From Pseudomonadota bacterium (GTDB taxonomy: Bacteria > Pseudomonadota > Alphaproteobacteria > Rhizobiales > Tepidamorphaceae): a DNA stretch of 29,883 bases. Each line of letters opens with the position of its first letter. Positions within the stretch are counted from its first letter, which is position 1. Below are positions 24,191-29,883 of this stretch, piece by piece. The stretch spans positions 1-29,883 of the forward strand of contig JAEWYT010000165.1 in NCBI GenBank assembly GCA_023458595.1, given 5' to 3'. The position numbers were made by a program, and so were the translations under genes. The notes under the pieces are model-generated. The model was not told the origin of the DNA and did no database searches. It worked only from the letters and a program-made list of their open reading frames with translations.

Positions 24191-25192
24191 TCACCCGGCA
24201 AGCGTTGCGACAAGGATGGCCTTGATCGTGTGCATGCGGTTCTCGGCCTGCTCGAAGGCGATGTTCGCGGGGCTCTCGAAGACTTCGTCGGTCACTTCCA
24301 TTTCCGAGATGCCGAACTTCTCGTATATGTCCTTGCCGACCTTGGTCTCCGTGTTGTGGAAGGCCGGCAGGCAGTGCATGAACTTGACGTTGGGATTGCC
24401 TGTCTTCTTCAGAAGCGCCTTGTTCACCTGGTAGGGCTTTAGCAGCTTGATGCGGCTCTCCCAGACGCTGGCGGGTTCGCCCATCGAAACCCAGACGTCG
24501 GTATGGACGAAGTCGACGCCTTTGACACCCTTGGCGATGCCGTCGGTTATCGTGATGCGTGCGCCGGTTTCCGCAGCCCGGGCCTTGGCCATTTCCACGA
24601 CTTCCTTGTGGTTCTGGTTCTTCTTCGGGGCGACCATCCGCACGTCGCAGCCCATGATGGCGCCTAGCATCAGCAGCGAATTGCCCATGTTGTTGCGCGC
24701 GTCGCCGAGGAAGGCGTAGGCGATCTCCGTCCGCGGCTTGTCCGTATGCTCGAGCATGGTCAGCATGTCGGCGAGCATCTGGGTGGGGTGCCAGTCATCG
24801 GTGAGGCCGTTGTAGACTGGCACGCCCGCATATTTCGCCAGTTCCTCGACCATCTCCTGGCCGGCGCCACGGAACTCGATCGCATCGAACATGCGGCCGA
24901 GCACACGGGCGGTATCCTTCATGGATTCTTTGTGGCCGATCTGCGAGCCGCTCGGATCGAGATAGGTGATGTGCGCGCCCTGGTCGTGGGCGGCGACCTC
25001 GAAGGCGCAGCGCGTGCGCGTCGAGGTCTTCTCGAAGATGAGACAGATATCCTTGTCCACGAGCGCCGGCTGCTCGGAATGGGCGTACTTGGCGCGTTTC
25101 AGGTCGCGGGCGAGATCGAGTAGGTAAAACATCTCCCGTTGGGAGAAATCTGCGAGTTTCAGATAGCTCCGGCCCTTGAGATTGAACGCCAT
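24191..25192 (-). CDS. arcB: ornithine carbamoyltransferase ArcB (catabolic type)
   Basis: The enzyme splits citrulline with phosphate to ornithine and carbamoyl phosphate in this context. The 333-residue protein has all active-site motifs: the carbamoyl-phosphate loop STRTRCAFEVAAHD (about residues 56-69), HPTQMLADMLTM (about 137-148), DVWVSMGEP with the SMG loop of OTCases, and HCLPAFHN (about 276). Its size and the setting between arcA and arcC favour the catabolic form, although argF cannot be excluded from sequence alone. It lies 21 bp after arcA. ATG 25192 has GGGAG at nine bases. Confidence 0.95.
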   Translation of the reverse strand: MAFNLKGRSYLKLADFSQREMFYLLDLARDLKRAKYAHSEQPALVDKDICLIFEKTSTRTRCAFEVAAHDQGAHITYLDPSGSQIGHKESMKDTARVLGRMFDAIEFRGAGQEMVEELAKYAGVPVYNGLTDDWHPTQMLADMLTMLEHTDKPRTEIAYAFLGDARNNMGNSLLMLGAIMGCDVRMVAPKKNQNHKEVVEMAKARAAETGARITITDGIAKGVKGVDFVHTDVWVSMGEPASVWESRIKLLKPYQVNKALLKKTGNPNVKFMHCLPAFHNTETKVGKDIYEKFGISEMEVTDEVFESPANIAFEQAENRMHTIKAILVATLAG

Positions 25193-25213
25193 GTCGAGTC
25201 TCCCTGGTTGCGC

Positions 25214-26440
25214 CTAGTACGCGGGGTCGCGGAGGATCGGGCAGGTCATGCAGTGTCCGCCGCCGCGCCCGCGCCCGAGTTCCTGACTGGCGATGGTGAC
25301 GACCTCGACGCCGGCGCGCCGGAGCAGGGTGTTGGTATGGGTGTTGCGGTCGTAACCAACGACGACGCCGGGTTCCAGGGCGACGACATTGTTGCCGTCG
25401 TCCCATTGCTCGCGCTCGCGTTCGAACTCGTTGCCGCCAGTGCCGACGACGAGCAGGTCCTTCAGACCGAGCGCCTCCTTGTAGACGTCGAACAGGTGCT
25501 TGTTCTCCTTCGTGATCTCAACGCCACCCTTTCCGTCGGGGCGAAGCGAGAAGCACCTAATCTCATCGACGACCTCGCGGAACGCCGTAACCTTGTCGTG
25601 GTCGAGACAGCTGAAGACCGTGTCGAGATGCATCGCCGCGCGCGACTTCGGCATTGCACAGGCGATCACGCGCTCGACGACATTCTTCGAGAAGAGCCGG
25701 TCCGCGACCTGGTTGACCGCCTGTCTCGTCGTGCGCTCACCCATTCCGATCAGGACGACTCCCTTGCCGATCGGCATGACATCGCCGCCTTCCATGCTGG
25801 TGTTGCCCCAGTCCTCGTCGCTGTCACCCCACCAGATCTCGAACTCGCTCTGGACGAAGAGCGGGTGAAACTTGTAGACCGCCCGCTGGAATAGCGTTTC
25901 GGGCTTCCGGGCGGGCCAGAACATCGGATTGCAGGTCACGCCGCCATAGATCCAGCACGAGGGATCTCTCTGGAAGAGCGCGTTCGGCACCGGCTTCAGG
26001 ATAAATTCGCTTGCCGACAGCGCCTCGCGCATGATCGGCGAGATCAGGTCGGCAGGCAGGTCGTCCCGCACGACGCCGCCGAGCAGATGCCGCGCGAGGC
26101 TGTGACCGTCGAGGTCGTCCAGCCACGGCCGCAGCAGCTTGGCGAGCGCCGGACCTACGTAGTTGTCGGTGATACGACGATCGAGCACAAAGGCGCGCCC
26201 TTCGGGCACGGTATTGAAGACCTCGGTCAGGAGATCCTGGATGTCGTGGACCTCGATGCCGTGGTCCTTCATCTTGAGGACGAAGTCGGCGTGATCGGCG
26301 CGGGCTTTCTGGACCCAGATGACGTCGTCGAAGAGCAACTCGTCGCAATTGGCTGGCGTCAGCCTCTCGTGCGCGAGCGAGGGGCGAGACACCATCACCT
26401 TGCGCAGCTTGCCGATCTCGGAATGAACGCCGAGTTGCAT
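25214..26440 (-). CDS. arcA: arginine deiminase ArcA
   Basis: ArcA hydrolyses arginine to citrulline and ammonia. The 408-residue protein shows the guanidine-modifying-enzyme active site: NALFQRDPSCWIYGGV, NTSMEGGDVMPIGKG with the catalytic Glu and Asp pair, AAMHLDTVFSCLDHD with the His, and GGGHCMTCPILRDP at the C-terminus, where C397 is the nucleophile (Cys406 in Pseudomonas aeruginosa). The N-terminal VHSEIGKLRKVMVSRPSLAH block is typical. ATG 26440 has GGAG eight bases upstream; GTG 26446 is too close to it. It follows the YfcC-type carrier gene by 81 bp. Confidence 0.97.
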   Translation of the reverse strand: MQLGVHSEIGKLRKVMVSRPSLAHERLTPANCDELLFDDVIWVQKARADHADFVLKMKDHGIEVHDIQDLLTEVFNTVPEGRAFVLDRRITDNYVGPALAKLLRPWLDDLDGHSLARHLLGGVVRDDLPADLISPIMREALSASEFILKPVPNALFQRDPSCWIYGGVTCNPMFWPARKPETLFQRAVYKFHPLFVQSEFEIWWGDSDEDWGNTSMEGGDVMPIGKGVVLIGMGERTTRQAVNQVADRLFSKNVVERVIACAMPKSRAAMHLDTVFSCLDHDKVTAFREVVDEIRCFSLRPDGKGGVEITKENKHLFDVYKEALGLKDLLVVGTGGNEFEREREQWDDGNNVVALEPGVVVGYDRNTHTNTLLRRAGVEVVTIASQELGRGRGGGHCMTCPILRDPAY

Positions 26441-26521
26441 GGTCACATCTCCGTGGATGGCGACCGGCCGGAGGCCGTGCCATTAGGATTTCTATGAATA
26501 GTGCTTCGGGGCCGAGGCATG

Positions 26522-28009
26522 CTATTGGATCGTCGTTGCCGCTGGCGGTTGCCCGTCCGATGCCACGCCGGATGTCACTGCGGAGAAGCTGATCGCGACC
26601 ATTATGATGAGGATCAGAATGAGAAGCAGTGGAGCGACGAACCGCAGCCAGCGGTCATAGGCGACGCGACCGATCGCAAGGCCGCCCATGACGACGGCGA
26701 ATGTCGGGTTGAACAGATTCACCCAGCCGTTTGCGGACTGATAGGCGGTGACGACAAGATCGCGCGGCACGCCCGCGAAGTCGGCCAGGGGCGCCATGAT
26801 CGGCATAGTCAGGGTGGCAAGGCCGGAGGACGACGGCACCGCGAAAGACAGCACCACCTGGATGAACAACATGACGTTGATGAAGACCGCTTCGCTGAAG
26901 TCGGCGGCGATAGCGGCAGCGCCGTGAAGAATCGTGTCGGTGATTCGGCCGGCGTCCATGATGACCACGACACCGCGGGCAACGCCGATGATCAGGGCGA
27001 CGCCGAGCAGGTCGCGTGCACCGTTGATGAACGTATCGACGAACTCGTGCTCGTCCATTCGCGAGCTGCTGTCGAAGCGGCCGACACGCCAGATCACGAT
27101 CGCCATCAGCAGAAACAGCGCTGACATCTCCGCCATCCACCAGCCGAGCGCGACGACGCCGTAGATCATGATCGCAAAGGTCAGTCCGAAAAGGACAAGG
27201 ATGATCGACCGGACGCGCGTCATCTCCGGAAACGCGCCGCCGCCGTCTCCCGTCTCCTTTAGGAAGTGGGCCCGGTTGTCCTCTGCCATGTCGGAGACGA
27301 TCGATTTGGATGGCTCCACCTTTACCCGCCGCGCATAGCGCATTACGAACAGGATTCCCGCGGCGAGGCAGAGCCCGAGGATGACGAAGCGCAGCGCGAT
27401 CCCGTCGGTGAAGGGAATGCCCGCTCCTTGCGATGCGACAACGGTCGCGAACGCGTTGAAGGTCGAGCCCAGGGTTCCGATACCCGCGCCGAGCATGATC
27501 ACCGCCACGCCGGTGACCGCGTCGTAGCCGGCGCGGATGAAAACCGGAATGATGAGAGCGTAGAAGGCGAGCGTCTCTTCGGCCATTCCGTAGCTGGTGC
27601 CGCCGAAGGCGAAGGCGATCATCAGGATCGGAATAAGTACGATCTCACGCCCACTGAGCGAACTGAGCAGCCATCCGATACCGGAATCGATCGCGCCGGT
27701 CCGGGTCACCACCATCAGGAAGCCACCGATGACGAGAACGAAGAACGCGACGTCGATGGCCGCAGCGGACGAGGACCCCAGTATCCCCGGATCATACATG
27801 CCGGCGATTGGTGCCAGCAGGACGTCGAGCGGGCCCTGTGGGTTGGGGTCGACCGTGTGGAAGGTGCCGGGAATAGGGGCTTCCTTTCCAAGCGCCTCGT
27901 TGAGGGCCCGGTCGTACTCACCCGCCGGCACGATCCACGTTAGCAGCGCCACAATCGCGATCAGGACGAAAAGGATGGTGAACGCCGTTGGAAACTTGAA
28001 TTTGCCCAC
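26522..28009 (-). CDS. YfcC/ArcD-like membrane carrier (C4-dicarboxylate/arginine-ornithine type)
   Basis: This protein of about 495 residues has 12 or so membrane segments and the YfcC family pattern: the first segment KFPTAFTILFVLIAIVALLT followed by WIVPAGEYDR, the GGTSYGMAEETLAFYALIIP block, IMLGAGIGTLGSTFNAF, and the VLSFAVPSSSGLATLTMPIM and NLFNPTFAVVMGGLAIGRVA motifs. Carriers of this family often accompany arginine deiminase genes and are annotated as arginine/ornithine antiporters. I chose GTG 28009, with GGAGG at five bases; a TTG at 28051 would add 14 residues. It is the first gene of the arc string, so the promoter for the whole string should lie above it. Confidence 0.9.
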   Translation of the reverse strand: MGKFKFPTAFTILFVLIAIVALLTWIVPAGEYDRALNEALGKEAPIPGTFHTVDPNPQGPLDVLLAPIAGMYDPGILGSSSAAAIDVAFFVLVIGGFLMVVTRTGAIDSGIGWLLSSLSGREIVLIPILMIAFAFGGTSYGMAEETLAFYALIIPVFIRAGYDAVTGVAVIMLGAGIGTLGSTFNAFATVVASQGAGIPFTDGIALRFVILGLCLAAGILFVMRYARRVKVEPSKSIVSDMAEDNRAHFLKETGDGGGAFPEMTRVRSIILVLFGLTFAIMIYGVVALGWWMAEMSALFLLMAIVIWRVGRFDSSSRMDEHEFVDTFINGARDLLGVALIIGVARGVVVIMDAGRITDTILHGAAAIAADFSEAVFINVMLFIQVVLSFAVPSSSGLATLTMPIMAPLADFAGVPRDLVVTAYQSANGWVNLFNPTFAVVMGGLAIGRVAYDRWLRFVAPLLLILILIIMVAISFSAVTSGVASDGQPPAATTIQ

Positions 28010-28051
28010 CGCCGCCTCCGGTCCCCGGCTGCTGAAGGTCCCTTGTTTCAA

Positions 28052-28449
28052 TTTGTCGATTGAGCCCCCCCGTGCTTGATCAATTGCGACAAATACGGGA
28101 GGAGTCGCAAAGTTATGCGCCCGTCGGTACCGACAGCATCCACATCAAAAACTTTGGGAGTGTGGAAGAGATTCGTCGATTTGACGTGGCAGTTCCCATT
28201 CGGATCCGTAGAAACCAGAAGCGGCGATATAGTTGGCCCACGGAAGGTTGCATAACGTAATATGCCGGCAGTTAAGTTGCCCCCCACGAGCCGCGGCTTT
28301 GCGAAGCGAAGCATTTCGCTCCGTCTATCTGTCAGAGGGGCCTGCCGCCTCTTGAGCGGCGTCGAGTCGCCGCCTTTTCCGGTTGCAGAGAGCCGGCGCG
28401 GCCCTGCTCGGCAGTTGCGCCGAATTAATCTCCGCGCGGAGACCGTTCG
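28052..28449. promoter_or_regulatory. divergent intergenic region between arc string and MFS gene
   Basis: These about 400 bases separate two divergently read units. The part near 28080-28260 is richer in A and T than the rest of the window. A TTGATCAATTGCGACAA stretch (28077-28093) recalls half of an FNR/Anr-type site but lacks a matching second half, so I do not call it a site. Short open frames here do not resemble any protein known to me. The promoter of the arc string is expected here. Confidence 0.4.
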
Positions 28450-29691
28450 ATGAGCCCCGACAGGAATGCCGCCGGTCTTGCCAGAGGGGATCGTTTTCTG
28501 AACACCAAGAGTACGCGAGGCTTGACGATCTGCTTTCTCGTCCTGCTTCTCGACGGACTCGATACTACGTCTATCGCATTCGTCGCGCCCATATTGGCAC
28601 AGAAATGGAGCATTCCCGTATCAAGTTTCACGTTCGCCTTCGTCGCCACCAGTTTCGGCGCCGTGGTCGGCTATGTGGTGTGCGGTCCGTTGACGCAATC
28701 GCTCGGTTCGCGTGTCGTCGGTGCCGCCTTCGTGGCGCTGTTCGGGTTCGGAACCCTGTCGATGGCCGCAGCCTGGGATGTCACCTCACTCAGTGCCTTG
28801 AGATTTGTCTCCGCGGTCGGACTCGGGGGCGTGGTACCCATAGCCATCGTCGCCGCGAGCGATCTCGTGAGCGCACGCCACAAGGAGACAGCCGTTTTGC
28901 TAGTGGCCAGTGGCCTGTCCGCCGGCGCGGCCACCGGCGGTCTAGTTGGCGGCCCGCTCATGAGCGCCTATGGCTGGAAGGCGGTGTTCGTGCTTGGCGG
29001 GGCATTGCCTTTTTTTATATTGCCACCTTTCGTTCGACTTCTACGAGTGAACGACTCGTTGGGTGAAAGCCCTGCAACCGATAGATCAGGTGCTAGCCTC
29101 GTCGTGCAGCTCTTCGCAGATGGTCTCGCCGAGCGTACGGGCCTACTTTGGACGTTTGCGTTTCTGATTTTTGTCGTGACTCACGCGCTGATCTTCTGGA
29201 CTCCGACACTTTTGTTAGAACTCGATTTCGAGCAGAATCAGGCGCCTCTCGCCACCGCCGCATTCGGGATGGGCGGCCTGATAGGCAGTGTAATGATGGT
29301 GCTATTTGTGCCAGCTTTCGGCACAAGGCGATTGCTTGCGGCCGCCTGTCTTCTCTCGATGGCATGCGTTGTTGCGGTTGGTCGGATCGATCTGTCGCCG
29401 TCGACCGTGCTGCTCCTGATCACCGGACTGGGTGCGGGAACCGTTACCGGCTGCATCGGCCAGGCTGCTTTGGCGGTATCATTGTATCCGCGAAGATTGC
29501 GGACGACAGGTATCGGCTTTGCCACCGCAATGGGCCGCATCGGGTCTTTGCTCGGCCCCGCAGTCGGCGGTCTGCTGCTGTTATTGGGCTGGCCAGCGCG
29601 TTACACGTTCATGACTGTGCTCGTCCCGTTATCTCTCGCGCTACTGGTGCTTGCTTGGCTTAGCGTCATGCTCCACCGCCCCGCGGTATAG
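28450..29691 (+). CDS. MFS transporter, aromatic-acid/H+ symporter-like
   Basis: This 413-residue protein has 12 transmembrane segments in two halves. The first segment holds the LDGLDTTSIAFVAPILAQKW pattern, similar to the DGYD motif of the AAHS family. GLGGVVPIAIVAASDLVSAR fits the segment-4 motif of these carriers, and MSAYGWKAVFVLGGALPFFI resembles the usual half-way region. Family members import aromatic or other organic acids with protons. No catabolic genes are adjacent, so the substrate is unknown. ATG 28450 has GGAG about ten bases upstream. Codon use is slightly more A/T-rich than in the arc genes, a possible sign of separate origin. About 80 bp after the stop the end of an insertion sequence begins. 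Confidence 0.88.
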   Translation: MSPDRNAAGLARGDRFLNTKSTRGLTICFLVLLLDGLDTTSIAFVAPILAQKWSIPVSSFTFAFVATSFGAVVGYVVCGPLTQSLGSRVVGAAFVALFGFGTLSMAAAWDVTSLSALRFVSAVGLGGVVPIAIVAASDLVSARHKETAVLLVASGLSAGAATGGLVGGPLMSAYGWKAVFVLGGALPFFILPPFVRLLRVNDSLGESPATDRSGASLVVQLFADGLAERTGLLWTFAFLIFVVTHALIFWTPTLLLELDFEQNQAPLATAAFGMGGLIGSVMMVLFVPAFGTRRLLAAACLLSMACVVAVGRIDLSPSTVLLLITGLGAGTVTGCIGQAALAVSLYPRRLRTTGIGFATAMGRIGSLLGPAVGGLLLLLGWPARYTFMTVLVPLSLALLVLAWLSVMLHRPAV

Positions 29692-29770
29692 CCACCAAAT
29701 GCGGCGGCACTTACAGAAAAAGGAGTGTGAGTCGATACTTGAGTTAGCTACTCCTCGTGACGTTGCCCCC

Positions 29771-29883
29771 TGAAGTGCCTCGGTTTGAACTGGACTCCGT
29801 CAGAAGGAGACGGAGATGAAGAAGAACCGATACAGTGAGGGTCAGATCATTGCGGTGCTGAAGGAGCACCAGGCAGGGATTCC
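29771..29883 (+). mobile_element. left end of an IS3-family element, cut by window edge
   Basis: TGAAGTGCCTCGGTTTGAAC at 29771 resembles IS3-family terminal repeats, and an orfA starts 45 bases further on. The rest lies outside the window. The terminus differs from those at 4671 and 4343, so this is a separate element. Confidence 0.65.
29816..29883 (+). CDS. IS3-family transposase orfA, partial
   Basis: ATG 29816 follows GGAGACGGAG and the frame reads MKKNRYSEGQIIAVLKEHQA before the window ends. This is the N-terminal HTH start typical of IS3-family orfA (QIIAVLKEHEAG). Only 22 residues are visible, so integrity cannot be judged. Confidence 0.75.
   Translation, partial: MKKNRYSEGQIIAVLKEHQAGI

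Noticed and set aside
28077..28093. TTGATCAATTGCGACAA as an FNR/Anr box upstream of the arc string
   Set aside because: The first half fits but the second half does not match ATCAA at the correct 4-base spacing. It is attractive because arc operons are often under Anr control, but sequence support is too weak.
28048..28314. Possible 88-residue gene on the minus strand upstream of the YfcC-type carrier
   Set aside because: No family resemblance and no good ribosome site; it lies where the operon promoter is expected.
1..29883. CRISPR arrays, riboswitches or rRNA genes
   Set aside because: No regularly spaced repeats, no recognisable riboswitch core and no rRNA sequence were seen.

Overview
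The window is GC-rich and reads as chromosomal DNA of an alphaproteobacterium, most likely of the Hyphomicrobiales (Rhizobiales). This is an inference from a Porin_2-type outer-membrane porin, a DUF1476/ATP-synthase zeta homologue (a family typical of Alphaproteobacteria), the relic of a LuxR-type regulator, and a tRNA-guanine transglycosylase with a decayed zinc site. No species can be named from the sequence. Layout: (1) 1-3690 is housekeeping DNA: a small LiaI-like membrane protein, the queuosine pair queA-tgt (overlapping ATGA), a secreted DUF4864 protein, and tRNA-Lys(TTT) with a good sigma70-type promoter. (2) 3690-9370 is an insertion-sequence graveyard directly behind the tRNA: a decayed LuxR-family regulator, a truncated IS3-family element, a decayed IS3 element with an odd perfect palindrome in its transposase, the tail of a DUF1254/DUF1214 protein with a nonsense codon, an apparently intact IS701-family element, a broken IS5-family element and the 3' end of another IS3 element. 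(3) 9367-14064 holds a membrane protein and HlyD-like adaptor pair, a PPK2 polyphosphate kinase, a stand-alone F1 epsilon subunit (atpC) behind an unknown gene, a divergent gene for the F1-ATPase inhibitor zeta, and a small unknown protein. (4) 14119-19337 holds an AraC-type regulator followed by ion and solute transporters: SulP, an AI-2E-type permease and a CAX Ca2+/H+ antiporter. (5) 19368-28009, minus strand, is a long probable operon for fermenting arginine: YfcC/ArcD-like carrier, arcA, arcB, arcC, porin, APC-type amino-acid antiporter, then a VIT1/CCC1-like membrane protein and a small secreted protein. (6) An MFS transporter follows, and the window ends inside the left end of another IS3-family element. 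How the parts may work together (inference): the arginine deiminase pathway makes ATP by substrate-level phosphorylation without respiration. A porin and two carriers in the same gene string would supply arginine and remove ornithine. PPK2 exchanges phosphate between polyphosphate and nucleotides. Epsilon and zeta are the two subunits known to restrain ATP hydrolysis by alphaproteobacterial F1. Together they look like an energy-conservation cassette for anoxia or starvation. It is flanked by a tRNA gene and insertion sequences on one side and an insertion sequence on the other, so it may be a genomic island. The sequence shows the gene content and order; the joint function is a hypothesis.
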